A DNA stretch of 64,000 bases from NCBI RefSeq assembly GCF_041260155.1, contig NC_091947.1, forward strand, positions 38,992,532-39,056,531, given 5' to 3'. A model generated the notes under the pieces. That model was not told where the DNA came from. It did not search any database and saw only the letters and a program-made list of their open reading frames with translations. The stretch is from Ptychodera flava. Taxonomy: Eukaryota; Hemichordata; Enteropneusta; Ptychoderidae. Every line of letters begins with the position of its first letter. Position 1 is the stretch's first letter. Shown one piece after another: positions 1 through 11,521 of the stretch. The translations under genes and the position numbers were made by a program.

Positions 1-932
1 AATATTACAAATTGATCGAATCTTCAACGATCAAAAATTGAGGTGGGGATTTACAACACAGGGCAATATAGAAGGATACCAGCAAAGGATGTCTGCAAAT
101 GTTTTATTTGCTTCTGCTTGTGACAAGAACAAGTCTAGACATGGATGTCAGCCTTACCTAAGAATACTTTCAATGACATGGTGTCAGTCCCATTTGACCA
201 GCATGGGTAAAACTAATCTTGTAGAGAAAATCTCGATAATTCTATACTACAAAATTTTCAGTACTTTTAATAAAGGGAAACCCCTGATTTCTCTGCCTAC
301 ACAATATGCATTTTGATTGTTATGATAATGGTTTAATATACTGTTTAACTCTTACACTGGTTAACCCTTTCACCGCCATGGTTTGGCCCCAATCCAATTG
401 TTATCAATGGTGAGTGTGGACCTGTTTACAGGAAATTGGGGGTGAACAGGTTAACTTAGTAAACCAATCACCAGATAAAGGAGTACTAGTATTCTTGTTT
501 CCAGTGTGGTATGGGTGGAATTGTTCTGGGGAACACCATAGGATAAACTCTATGATTAAATTAATTCATTGTTTGATTTTCTGTACAAGTTTGATGAAAA
601 ACTCTATTTTCCACTTTGTCAGCACACTTGTAAATGTGGAACAAACCACAAAAAAACAGTTTAAGACTTCACTAGACACAAAAAAATGACACCACTGCTC
701 AAGTGTCATCAAGCTAGGCTGACAAACTGAACCATTACAGAGCATCATGTTAAAATACAGCAGCTAATACTGAACAATTCCGAAATCTTATGAATTTATA
801 TAACTCTGACCTGTAAAGTAAACAACAAAACCAACATCTTGTCCATACACCATTGTTTCAAATTACAGTGACTGACAGACAAACTAACAAAATGAGAAAA
901 CATGGAATTGAACCATTTTCATTGGCCATTAA
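1..932. other. No gene recognised
   Basis: AT-rich stretch with only short ORFs that match no family I recognise. No repeat structure seen apart from ordinary simple sequence. Confidence 0.5.
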
Positions 933-1267
933 AGGGACAAAGTCACTCATTTTTGACAAAATTTTGGTCATTTTAATTTCCGTTGAATATATATGCTTTT
1001 CTTTTGCTTACTGAAATGGGCCTAATTGCAATCTCTGGTTGTCACAGCTCAACTCATATGCATGCATGGATATAACATGTGGTCACTTATAATTTAATTT
1101 AAGGTGTGTACCAAAAATTGTCACAGTAAATTTCACATGTTAATGTGCCTTATAAAAAGTAAGAATTGAATTGCAATAACCAGAGAGTGGGCACATTTCA
1201 GTGAGGATAATCTATCAATAGAAATTTAAATGGCAAAATAATGTCAATAATGAGCAACTTTGTCCCT
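933..1267. mobile_element. TTAA-flanked MITE (335 bp)
   Basis: Flanked by TTAA on both sides (929-932 and 1268-1271). The ends are inverted repeats beginning AGGGACAAAGT and continuing with a similar ...CTCATT.TTGACA block. No coding capacity. TTAA target sites are typical of piggyBac and Kolobok families, and the short size suggests a non-autonomous derivative; which family is inference. Confidence 0.75.
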
Positions 1268-2194
1268 TTAACTTGGTACATATCTAGTAGAGATTATTTT
1301 AATTCAAGTGTCAAGCAGCATGACCATTGCACTGTTGAAGTATTAAAATGGTGGCAATGAATATTTTTATAATTGGTACATTGACAAGATAGTACTGTAA
1401 AATGTTGACAAAAATAGCTTTGTCCAAAGTATCATAATATTAGCCATTTCTGAACAGGGATGTAAGATTACACCACCATGTGAACTCATAAATATTTCCA
1501 ATATGAAAGTGCAGTCCTCTGCTGAGTGTTGAATCATATGTACCGGTATGTTGTGGTAGACACCGAGCATAGCATTTGTAAAAGAGTTAAAGTCTTGGTA
1601 CTAGATGACCACAAAACAAGATTGGCAGTCCGCTTGTTTCAAAGCTATTTAAAAACTTTCTTTTGGGCCTATTTCATATCATACTTGACCCTCTGCACTT
1701 GACCTGCAAGCTTGGTACGTTATGTATTCTGGAAAATGACAGTAATTTCAACGTCATTTTAAGTCAGAGATTCGTCATGTAAGTCATTAATTTCACTCAA
1801 TTATTTCTGTCCGTTCTTCCTGACTGTCAAAATTGATTGAGGTCTAAGTATTGAAAGTACTTAATTTAATGATGATTTTCACAAATATGTTTCACTTACA
1901 ACTTGACTAAATTGTAACTACTTCCAAGTGTGACTGTGAACATCATTCTAAAATTATTCAAATACCTTCAACGCATACAAGTTTGTTTACAAGTTTCGCG
2001 CTGCTAAGAAGTTCTCTGGACGTACACTGTACATTTTAGCCTATCATTTTCAGGAAATAAAGGTCTGTATGTTTAAAAGATTGACTTATTGGCTTATGAA
2101 AACTATATTAAGGATCACAAGGATGTTGATATTGCAAATCACAAGTCTCGGTGTTGTTTTCCCAAGCAGGAGCGTATCAGTATCACCATGGACC
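1268..2194. other. No gene recognised
   Basis: Intergenic AT-rich DNA. I see no credible ORF, RNA gene or repeat in it. Confidence 0.45.
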
Positions 2195-2302
2195 TAGCTC
2201 TGCATGGCAGGGCTGTGTGTTACCAGCTAGCGCTCGTTATACGGCCTCCTACCACAGGCCGACTATAACGCTGGTAACACACAGTACTGCCATACAAAGC
2301 TA
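2195..2302. mobile_element. Foldback MITE, TAGCTCTGCATGG family, copy A
   Basis: Two inverted arms start TAGCTCTGCATGGCAGGG and read toward a short centre. It is the same family as the copies near 9.14, 41.6, 45.26 and 58.05 kb. This copy has diverged arms (for example TACTGCCATACAAAGCTA at the right end) and I could not see a target duplication, so it is probably an older insertion. Confidence 0.75.
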
Positions 2303-4484
2303 TGAGCTACCACACTCTTATGGTAGTACCATGGTATCATATATTGCTTTATGTAGCTGCAGTTCCGAAACTGAAGGGTTTGTCTTTTTTCGAGTTTAAG
2401 CTTTTAGATTTTGGAGTTTGATCAAGTTGATGTCCTACCTAAACAGCAGTCCAAATATTGAGGTACAACGGCAATATTGCCGTACGCTAGGAGGATATGT
2501 GTACCACCGTCGCTACACAAAGACTACATAACCCAAAGAGCTCTCTCTCTCTACCGGGTGCACAGGCCTTCGCATTGCGACTGTGGTTGCACCTGTGTGA
2601 TGAGTATGCGGTTGTTGGAGGCAATCAAAGCAGTATAGGGGCTTAGACTGCTACACCAAGTCAATGGCATATCATGTAAAGTAGGCAGTAAATATGTACC
2701 CTTTCACTTTAATTGGCTTTGAACTGCAGATGTGGAATGTTACGATTCAACAGACTGTCCAATAATTCCAATAATGAATGCCCAAATTGGCTCATAATGG
2801 AATAGAGCACTTATACTCCATTAAGGGTGATTGTAATAAATAATGCTTTTCAAATGTTTTCTTTTATATTAATGCACATGCATGTGCCTGTCATTTTTTC
2901 TAAGGAATTATAATTTAATATTTATCAAAATATCAGTGAAATTCATAATTTTGGAATGTATCACATTGACAATTGAGGGAATACTGGAAACAATGTGACA
3001 CTGATCTCCATAATAATGGTCATGTACAATGTATTGAGCAGTTCAATCTCTACATGGGGAGGAAATATGGGAAAGTACAATGTATGTTTAAAATATGTTC
3101 CTGGTACAGATATAGAACTACATGTGTGCATGACCCCATTATTCACTAGATTTTATAATATTCCTGATAGACCTGTGCAGTCAGAGAACTGAAAATACCT
3201 TTACATGTGCTTATTGCACTTATATGAAATCCAGTTTTACGAAATGTACTATTGTGTTCCAGTAGACAATGAGAAGTTTTGGTCATGTTGCCCTGTTTGT
3301 GGGGAAAGGTCAGCAGAAAGGCTATGCCTATTCAAGCAATAATTTAAGCAAACAATTCAAAGTATGGTCATGGATTGAATGCTATAGTGTGAAATTATGG
3401 TGTTTTAACATTGACAATACTTTGTCAATTTTTGTGCCTCGTTTCTTTGCATTTTAAAGATATCACAGAAAGCAGCCTAGATAATAGAGAATAGACTGAT
3501 CCTGATTTGACACAGAAGTGGCAAACACTATTTCATGACCAATAAAGTCTCCATATTCTGAAATGACATTGGGATATCACCATATTTAATCAAGTTCAAT
3601 CTGAATACGTGATCAACATGGCTGATTCACTGTATAAATTACCCATATTAAATTTCAACAAATGTCATATATCCTGCCTTCACAACACAAATGAACATTA
3701 TCCATTCCAAAGATAGTAACAAGGTGGTAAAGCCAATATAAACTTGAAAAATGCCACAAGTAGAAATACCAATCAGATGACTGTACCTAAATATATAAGT
3801 ATACTAAAATCACTGTTCTGGAATCGAAATTATTAATTATCACACCAAAGCTTACTCTTAATTTCAAACAATAGTATCTTTAAAAACTACAATTAATGTA
3901 CCAATAAAGTGACTGATGCAGGGTGGAGCTTGTCCTAAAACTTTAAAGGGAAGTGGCTTATGGAAGAGAGGGAACTTTTGCTGATCAAAAAGTGGAATGA
4001 GAAATAATATGCTACATTGCCCTGGCCGCTGGTGCCGGGAAGAGGCATGGCTCAAAACTTGCATCATTGTTGGGGGTCAGTGTACAGTGGACGAACGGGG
4101 CGCAGAGCTCTGCCCGGCAGAAGCGTCGGCGGGGTTCAAGATTAACTACATCAGTGAAACAATGTAAGATATTGTGGTAATATCCAGCACCTAGGTAAAT
4201 GTTACCGGGTTCCCCGGTCATTTTACCAGGGTTAGCCTTGGTATATCAGTGCAGTCATACTAGCGGACCCAATGTTTCCCAATCTTAGCTAAAACACTGT
4301 CCAATGTTTGTTAACGAAACACACTACATGTACACTGGGCAGCCAGAGTGCCTTGGGTTAGCTGAGGAACAATAGATTGGATTTGCTATAAACTTAATGG
4401 CGATAAGAATAGCAACAAGAGAGACAATCCTATTTAAGATAATGTGGGGAAGAGATGCACAGAGAGTTGGGAATGAGCACTTAA
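2303..4484. other. No gene recognised
   Basis: About 2.2 kb with only short unmatched ORFs on both strands. A GC-richer patch lies near 4.02-4.22 kb but carries no feature I can name. Confidence 0.4.
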
Positions 4485-4887
4485 GGATGTACGAGCGGTA
4501 AGCGCGCGTGGAATTTGTCACTTCCCATAGGATTACATTGAAATTTGCTGGAAAATCAATTTCTACTATTGTCATTTTCATGAAAATTTGCACAAAGCTC
4601 AGTCTAGAGAAATAAATAATAGTGATCAGATAAAATGATATGGTCACCGCGCTAACTTATGAGATAAACAGCATTGAATTATTTCGTTCATAGAAAATGC
4701 ATTGGTGAAAAAATGCTGACTCAGCATTTTTTCTCCTAAATGGCAAAATTCATGGTCATGTATTTCAAAAACGAGCGCGGTGACCCCTATATTTTATCAC
4801 ACATTTTGATAATACTTACAAAGGAGAATCCAAAAATCGACAATTTAGAGAAATGACATTACTTTTAATTTTACCGATCGTACATCC
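4485..4887. mobile_element. TTAA-flanked MITE (403 bp)
   Basis: Ends are GGATGTACGAGCGGTAA on the left and the near-exact inverse TTACCGATCGTACATCC on the right, each flanked by TTAA (4481-4484, 4888-4891). No ORF. Non-autonomous element of a TTAA-targeting superfamily. Confidence 0.8.
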
Positions 4888-4984
4888 TTAATATAAAGTA
4901 AGAGGCAGTGTGAGAGTGATGTCATGTGAGCATAATTGTCTATACAAACAATTTTGCTTTTTACCTTTAGTGCACCGACAACAA

Positions 4985-5100
4985 GCCCAAAAATTTGTGA
5001 CCCTCCCCCTTTATAGAGGAGCTCAAAAAATTGTGACCCTCCCCCAAACAGAGGCTCAAAAATTTGTGACCCTCCCCCAAATCCCCCCGGCCCTCCCCCC
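4985..5100. repeat. Short tandem motif AAATTTGTGACCCTCCCCC
   Basis: Three imperfect copies of a ~30-bp unit ending in GTGACCCTCCCCC, separated by short variable spacers. Resembles the C-rich/A-rich edges of other MITEs in the window, so it may be the end of a degraded element. Confidence 0.55.
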
Positions 5101-5205
5101 CTGCTAATTTACGTCCAGTCCCTGATAAACACTAAGTTCTGTACTTTGTCACATAATTTCTGCATTGTTCACTGTCCTGTATAGTCAAATCCCATTTCAC
5201 CTCAC

Positions 5206-5345
5206 TCGCGTGCGTGAGGTGAAAGTGACGTCACTCCGCGGTCAAGAATACCCCGACAATGACGTCACACGATAATCGAACAGAAACTGGGTCGCCCCGG
5301 GCCGCCCCAGGGTGCCTCGAGGAAGATAATCGAACGCACCCATAG
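5206..5345. repeat. TGACGTCA-containing dispersed repeat, copy 1
   Basis: Contains two GTGACGTCAC/ATGACGTCAC palindromes, CGATAATCGAACAGAAACTG and a GC-rich core that recurs in inverted orientation at 12,470-12,560. Other relatives are at 9.72, 11.39, 14.04 and 41.22 kb. No coding potential; probably a MITE family or its ends. Confidence 0.6.
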
Positions 5346-5669
5346 AGAAGGGTCCGCTCACCACCCTCCGAGCTCAGACATTATCTCCGTCCTGTGGCGG
5401 AGCAGGTCAAAAATTTGCATAGTTCATTGGGCATGCAAGGTAGACATTAGCAATATGACGATCAATGTAAGACGCAGTCTTGGCAATCTGACAAGCCAAT
5501 AAAACTGTGTGGGGACTCTTGTACTAACACAAATAAATGTTATTATCACTGTCCAATCTGCCCAGCCTACGATTTCAAACAGGCTACAAAAAGTCAGAAG
5601 CCATCTCGTCGCCAGTCATTCAGGTGCAGCTATTAAAACGGAGCTATTCATCGAAAAAGCTATTCCAGA

Positions 5670-6300
5670 AGCAATTTTTGAGGGCAGGGGAAATTTTAAT
5701 TTTGCTAGGGCAGGGGACATATTTTTAGGTGGCAGGGGAGCAAATTTTAGGGTTTTTTGTCGGGCAGGGCAGACATTGATTGATTGTCCTGGGGACAGGG
5801 CTTGGCGAAAAACGAGGAGAGGAGAAGCTATTTTTAAATCGGGGACAGGGGAATTTCAGCCATGGTGTTTCCGGGGATGGGGACACAGTGCAAGTACTTA
5901 TACCTTTTAAAGGTTACCCAGACTACTTAGCCTATCGATTGACCCCACTTCTTACTCTATGTACTGCGAGATGGAAACCAAATGCAAGGTCACTGCAGTA
6001 TGTGTTTGCATGGGAATGTTAATTTCAGGGGAAATGTTTTCTCGGGGCAGGGGAAACTCGCAGTTTTTTCATCACAGGGTAGGGTAGCTTCATGTCTGCA
6101 GGGAAAATGGAATGACAAAATTTTGAGGGAAATTTTTTCCACGGCAGGGGAAATCGGCAAGTTGTTTTCGTCACAGGGCAGGGGAGCTTCAAACATTCAC
6201 AGTGGGGAGGAGAAACAGGCAAAAATATGTGGGGAGCGGGTAAAAATGAAGTTTGAGTGCGGCAGGGTAGGTCGAAAAATTTTCAGTGTGGGGGCAAATT
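5670..6300. repeat. Degenerate GGCAGGGGA minisatellite
   Basis: The short motif GGCAGGGG(A/G) recurs irregularly more than ten times on the + strand, embedded in A/T-rich spacers. It keeps long frames open on both strands, which explains the ORFs here. I see no protein domain. Confidence 0.55.
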
Positions 6301-6419
6301 ATGAACAGCTAATTAATTACCCGCTTGACTTAAAATTAGTCAGTTCACATTACTTTTCATGTACAATATATCTTATCATTGTAAGGACCCCTTTTAAAGT
6401 GCATTGTCCGTTGGCTGCA

Positions 6420-8030
6420 CCTGGTCATTGGCAACACCCGATAGAGGACGCTACGGACTGAGATAGATTTGAATTGTTACGGACATAGCTTAGACGATAG
6501 TGCTGTTTGCTCCGAGAAAAGTTTCGTCATATGCACAGCGTGCTTGATATTGCAGTTTGTTTTTTTCTTAAATGTTGACTATAGATGGAGACTAGAGCAT
6601 ATTGGACGATACTACGGACTAAGCTTGATTGGTAATTTCTTGACGTGGACGGAATTTTAATGCAGTTTGCTCCGAGCTGAGACATTTTGATAATTGAGAC
6701 ACATAGCGTGTCGGATATTCCGGCAAAGTGATGACATTTTTCGTAAGCATGGACTTTAGATATTAATATTATTAATCTTTATTTAAACTCGATAACTCCA
6801 TAGATGAAACACCTCTTTTCATGGAGGTCGAATAGGCAAAAGAAAATCATATTACAGAACCAACTTGAAAGCACGAAAAACACAGAAGTACAAATATCAA
6901 AAAACTACGAAGAAGCATCAGACAAGTAAATAGAATACAGAAAGTTGTTACAAGATTTCTTAAAGCTATGATTGATTTTGGGAGATTGTTACATTCATCC
7001 ACACCCGCAACAGACAAGGTGTTTTGATAAAGAAGTGTACGTGCTTTGGGAACTTGAAGGAGGTTCGGACACTATAGGGAAAAAGTGCGTGACTAGAGCG
7101 AGAAACTGACGCTTTCTCGCAATCAGTGAGAATCTGTTCTTATTCTCACCGCTGCAAAATTTTAATCTCCACTGGAGATTGGTGAGAAATGGACACCTTG
7201 GCGAGAATCAAGTGTGCAGAACAAAGTCTCACCGGTGAGAATGAAAATTCTCACTGAGTACAGCGAGAATTGAAATTCACTGGCGAGAATCATCAAGACT
7301 CGCCGTTCATTGGCGAGAATCATGAAGACTTCGAACGGCGAGTCTTGATGATTCTCGCCAGTGAATTTCAATTCTCGCTGTACTTGGTGAGAATTTCCAT
7401 TCTCACCGGTGAGAATTTGTTCTCACACTTGCTTTTCACCAAGGAGTGCATTTCTCACCAATCTCCAGTGGAGATTAAAATTTTCTCACCGACAGCGGTG
7501 AGAATAAGAACAGATTCTCACCGATTGCGAATTTATCCTGAATTTATTGTGGATGCAACGGACTGACATAGATTTGAAATTTCTTTATATGGTCGGAATT
7601 GTTACCTTGGTGCAGTTTGCTCCGAGCTGAGACTTTAATAATTTTTGTACCTACACTTAACATCTTGGATATTGCAGATTGCTGCAAAGTGATTGACTTT
7701 TCTTATGTGTGGACTTTCATAGAGTCCTGAGTGTATTGGAGGATGCTGCAGACTGAGACGGAGTGGTAATATTTTTAGCCTAGACGGAGTTTTAACGTTA
7801 GTGAAGGTTACTCGGAGCCGAGGCAGATTGCAGCAAAGTGAAACTGAAGACAAGAGATAGCCGTGAGCATATTGAAGAAAGCTTGGAATTGAGATGATTT
7901 CGTCGTTCTTTAAGAAAACAGGAGTTTAACGCTATAGTGCAGGTTACTCAGTTCTGAGACAATTAAATAATTTTGTTACACGCATAGCTGGTGCGGTCAG
8001 ATAGTACAGATTGCTGCAAACTATTTTCGT
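6420..8030 (+). repeat. Degenerate ~240-bp tandem repeat
   Basis: Repeated blocks contain CTACGGACTGAG-type, GCAGTTTGCTCCGAGCTGAGAC-type (18 conserved bases or so) and ATATTGCAG..TGCAAAGTGA-type segments. They appear near 6.45, 6.60, 7.55, 7.74 and 7.92 kb. The array is interrupted by ~0.8 kb of other DNA that includes the 7.12-7.53 kb foldback. Function unknown. Confidence 0.55.
7116..7531. repeat. Long palindrome rich in GGTGAGAAT/GGCGAGAAT
   Basis: The left arm begins TCGCAATCAGTGAGAATC and the right arm ends with the near inverse. The arms are about 200 bp each and meet near 7,320. Within the arms the short word G(G/C)(T/C)GAGAAT occurs many times in both orientations, so the palindrome is itself built from a short repeat. 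No ORF of interest beyond mirrored ones. Confidence 0.8.
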
Positions 8031-8539
8031 GTCACAACTACGTACGCTACTGTAATCTTTTCAATTCATGGAGGGTATTCTTGTGTCAACTTTTTTATCT
8101 CATAATTCGACGAGCAGCATCGGAAAGTTGGTATCTATTTGCGTAACAATGTGTGTTGTACAACGGAGAGAATGAAATGAAAGCCGTGGAGGAGTTTTCT
8201 TTAATCTTCGAACACTTCCTTGACAAGTGTTCACAAAATAACTTCGGAAATTGCGAAAGTGACCTCTATTCGCAAATACTGTTAACTTTTAGAAATTTCG
8301 TGATGTTTTCGTTGGCAATATTTGCTAAATTGCGATAATTTTGACCCTCTTATCAAAACTGAAAATTAAGCTTGTGAACTTCATAATGTGTCTGTCTGCC
8401 GAGCTTTAATAAAATATTAAAACTTTTTGCAGCGGAAAATATGTGTTTCGCAACACCTCTAATATGGCTTTCAGCTGGCGTTTCCTGTCCAGTCAAAATG
8501 TTAGTCTTTTTCGTTTTATGTAAGCTTTGGAAACCACAA

Positions 8540-8540
<1 letters not shown>

Positions 8541-8576
<36 letters not shown>
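8541..8576 (+). repeat. (AAT)n microsatellite
   Basis: About twelve uninterrupted AAT units. Confidence 0.95.
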
Positions 8577-8577
<1 letters not shown>

Positions 8578-8973
8578 AGGAAATCAGTACGGAAGAATTT
8601 CCTCTCTGCCTTTTGACCGTAACGTATAATTTTTAAAATATCACTGATTAGGTATTTGGTTGTAGGAAAACAAATAAATTCCTTTCAGGGGAAAGTTTTC
8701 TATTTGGCGACAGGGTTTTTCCTCAGCTTCCTAAAGGGTTGGTAAAGTAAAACAGAATTACAGTCAACTCGCACTTTTTCCAACCCGCCCAGAACCAACT
8801 CGCCCGATTCCAACTCGTCCGATACCACCTCGTCCGATTCCAACTCGCCCGATACCAACTCGCCCATTGTTTTTAGATAGGGTGTCGTAGATTCCACGTA
8901 CGCTAACCCGATGGCCCGAGGCCATCTATTTTCATGTCATGCCAGGCAGTAACTCGTGAAAGACGGTCCTGCT

Positions 8974-9090
8974 CACAGTTACGAGTGGAGTGATACGTAC
9001 CGGCCGCCGCGTACTATGCATATAAGAAGGGCCCCTTCTTATATGCATAGTACGCGGCGGCCGGTACGTATCACTCCACTCGTAACTGTG
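8974..9090. mobile_element. hAT-type MITE, 117-bp perfect palindrome
   Basis: Arms of 58 bp, starting CACAGTTACGAGTGGAG, meet at a single central base with no mismatch that I can find. It is flanked by the 8-bp direct repeat GTCCTGCT (8,966-8,973 and 9,091-9,098). Eight-base duplications and CA...TG ends are hAT hallmarks. Confidence 0.85.
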
Positions 9091-9135
9091 GTCCTGCTGT
9101 TCCTAAAGAAGTGAGCCAGTACGCAGTAACTATCC

Positions 9136-9233
9136 TAGCTCTGCATGGCAGGGCTGTGTGTTACCGGCGTTATACGGCCTTCCACCAGGCCGTATATAAC
9201 GCCGATAACACACAGCCCTGCCATGCAGAGCTA
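9136..9233. mobile_element. Foldback MITE, TAGCTCTGCATGG family, copy B
   Basis: Nearly perfect inverted arms beginning TAGCTCTGCATGGCAGGG, flanked by the 9-bp direct repeat TAACTATCC (9,127-9,135 and 9,234-9,242). Nine-base target duplications point to the Mutator-like superfamily; that is an inference from the duplication length. Confidence 0.85.
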
Positions 9234-9717
9234 TAACTATCCCAATACGTAAAGAAGCCGAACGAAATTTATTCTTTCAAGAGATTTGCAAAACGTGAAA
9301 TTCGCAAATAAAAAGTTTTCCGTGTTGGCACATATTTCAAGCCGCACCTGTGGTTCTCAATGTTAGAAATAATTGTTGTTAGAAATAAAACGTTTTATAC
9401 GTACCAGGTAGGCCTACTCATAATATTGCAAAATAGTATCGGGCGAGTTGGCATCGGGCGAGTTGGAATCAGGCGAGTTCGTATCGGGCGAGTTGGAATC
9501 GGGCGAGTTGGTTTTGGGCGGGTTGGAAAAAGTGCGAGTAGACTGGTACCCAGCAAAACAAGGTTCTTTTACAAGGAAAAGCGAAAAAATATTGTAGATT
9601 ATATTGGCAATGTCTACTTGGCATGCGCAATGAACTATGCAAATTGTACGACATGCTCCGTCACAGAACGGAGATAATGTCTGAGCTCGGAGGGAGGTCA
9701 GCGGATACTTATGCACC

Positions 9718-9874
9718 CATAACGTCATTGTCGGGGTACCTCGGGGTGGATTTCACCGCCCCTGCTCGTCGAGTCGGGGAAGTGCGGGGCACTGCATAAC
9801 AAATATGGCGGACGACAAACAGACAACACTAGTGCTCATGGAGAAAAGTCGTATGTATTGGTTGGTACAGTTAA
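9718..9874. repeat. TGACGTCA-type repeat and left part of a duplicated segment
   Basis: 9,722-9,782 matches 12,541-12,600 (GTCATTGTCGGGGTACCTCG followed by CTGCTCGTCGAGTCGGGGAA). 9,780-9,874 matches 13,299-13,391 (AATATGGCGGACGACAAACA and onward). The duplicated segment resumes at 11,262 after the Harbinger-type insertion. Confidence 0.7.
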
Positions 9875-11261
9875 GGGGTGGACCATTTAATATCCTGGGG
9901 GGGGGGCTTGGAAGATTTGGGGGGAAAAAAAGATGCCAGGTGCAGTTGCTCGAAAAAAAAAATCTGGCTTTAAGTGGCTGATGGAAAAACAATTATGGAC
10001 CATTGCGACTCGGAAAAAAAAATCTTGGCAATTGTTCGATGCACACTGCAGCATCAATAAAAATCAAGCAGTAGCTCTGGAGTTTTTTAAAGCATAAACC
10101 ATTTCAAGCTTGAGGAACAATAACTGAATATGAACAATTGTACAGTATACATGACCTTCTGATTAGAGGAAGTATGCTGAAATTGAAATTGCTCACCAGT
10201 GTTTTCCAGAAATGTGTAAATCTGAATGTATGGATTTTGTCAAAATACCACAAGAAGAGAGACAGTCTGCAAACATTTTACTATAGAAAACTCATAACAA
10301 TGAAAAAATGCGTAGAGACTCAATCCAATGCGTAATATTATTACGCATTTGATCGACTCTCTACACATTTTTTCATTAATATGAGTTTTCTATATACACA
10401 TGTTTTATTCGTAAATGCGAACACTGTTATAGTGAATTATCTTACCGATGTTTTTCTTAACAAAAGCGAATGTGATTTGATTAGAATAGAATGAGTTTGA
10501 TGGTTTTGGGGAAACTACTATGTGGTAATAAAGAATGGGAAATGGGCAATGAAATGAGCAGACAGCGGGTGATTTAAGATTAAATGTTACATCTTCACTG
10601 CAAATAAACCATAAGTGTGTCATAAATAATACAAACAAAACAAAATCATATGTTTGTTTGTTTTGTTGTAAGTGAGCCACGTCTAAGACACACAACAAAA
10701 GTACTGTTTCAGTCTGTAAATGTCACCAGAGAAAACCATTTCCACTCCAAAATTTCATTTTTCGCCTTGCGAGAGGGGGGACACCCCCCTCTCGCGCCCT
10801 CCCCCCCTAGGATACCATCATCTCTTCTGATGACACCAGTGATGTTCTCAGCAAAGTTTTCACTGTAAGTTTGTTAATGCTTAATGTAGAACTCAGTGAT
10901 CAGGTTGTTTGATTTGTATTTTCAGTGTGTTACCCATGGTATAATTAAGATCTATAAACTGATATTTTTGTAAAGTGAATCAAAAATGTACATGTATTTA
11001 CATATCTTTATTTAGTTTCTTGAATATAGTCTGTGTGCGATAGAACAGCATCTTGTTACTGGGTGTGAAAAACCAAGCAAACAAACATTGCACCGAAATT
11101 TGGTAAAAAAATATATATCTCGAAGAAGGAAAGTGAAAAAAAAAAGTTGCCAGCATATGCCCTGTAGAAAAAAAATATTTCATGGTGAAGCAGGTGGGAA
11201 AAAAAATAATGGCTCTCCACCAATCTTCCAAGCCCCCCCAGGATATCAAATGGTCCACCCC
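9875..11261. mobile_element. Non-autonomous Harbinger-type element 1
   Basis: Inverted ends GGGGTGGACCATTTAATATC / GATATCAAATGGTCCACCCC, flanked by TAA (9,872-9,874 and 11,262-11,264). A three-base TWA duplication with G-rich ends is the PIF/Harbinger signature. The window holds the matching empty site at 13,389-13,391, where a paralogous flank reads straight through TAA. No transposase inside. G-runs, poly-A tracts and a nested palindrome (10,282-10,394) occur in it. Confidence 0.85.
10282..10394. mobile_element. 113-bp palindrome nested in Harbinger-type element 1
   Basis: Arms TATAGAAAACTCAT... and ...ATGAGTTTTCTATA meet near the TAATATTATTA centre. A TA at each edge would fit a mariner/Tc1-type target site, but the edges are too AT-rich to be sure. 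Confidence 0.6.
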
Positions 11262-11384
11262 TAATCAAAACAATTGACGTGACATGGTGGAGTTGTTGAA
11301 AATGAACAAGCAAAAATATAGCTATTCTGTGGTGAAATCTTTGATTTCCGGCTGTATTGTTGTTGTCGTCTGACATTTTGTTCC
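11262..11384. repeat. Right part of the duplicated segment
   Basis: Matches 13,389-13,510 (CAATTGACGTGACATGGTGG, then GATTTCCGGCTGTATTGTTG). Together with 9,780-9,874 it forms one ancestral segment split by Harbinger-type element 1. Confidence 0.75.
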
Positions 11385-11480
11385 CCCCGGTAACGTTCGA
11401 TTTTCCCACTTCCCCGGGGAGCCCCACCATAACATCATGACGTCACTTAGGGCTCCCCGAGGATCATAATTCGAATGCAG
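11385..11480. repeat. TGACGTCA-containing dispersed repeat
   Basis: GGTAACGTTCGATTTTCCCA, then ATGACGTCACTTAGGGCTCC and GAGGATCATAATTCGAA. The same series recurs at 14,046-14,140. Confidence 0.6.
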
Positions 11481-11521
11481 CAGAAGTGAAACGGAAGTGA
11501 GAGCGCCGCCACTGTTTGGAG

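Larger units (their letters stand above)
8761..9547. mobile_element. Element with inverted ends carrying a minisatellite
   Basis: The left end reads CAGTCAACTCGCACTTTTTC and the right end is its inverse (GAAAAAGTGCGAGTAGACTG). Immediately inside each end is a tandem array of a ~15-bp unit, CCAACTCGCCCGAT(T/A), in opposite orientations (8,785-8,870 and 9,438-9,530). The interior contains two independently inserted palindromic MITEs (8,974-9,090 and 9,136-9,233). No transposase is visible and I saw no clear target duplication. Confidence 0.65.

Noticed and set aside
4012..4221. Small ORFs in a GC-richer patch
   Set aside because: No domain, no consistent coding pattern, overlapping frames on the same strand.
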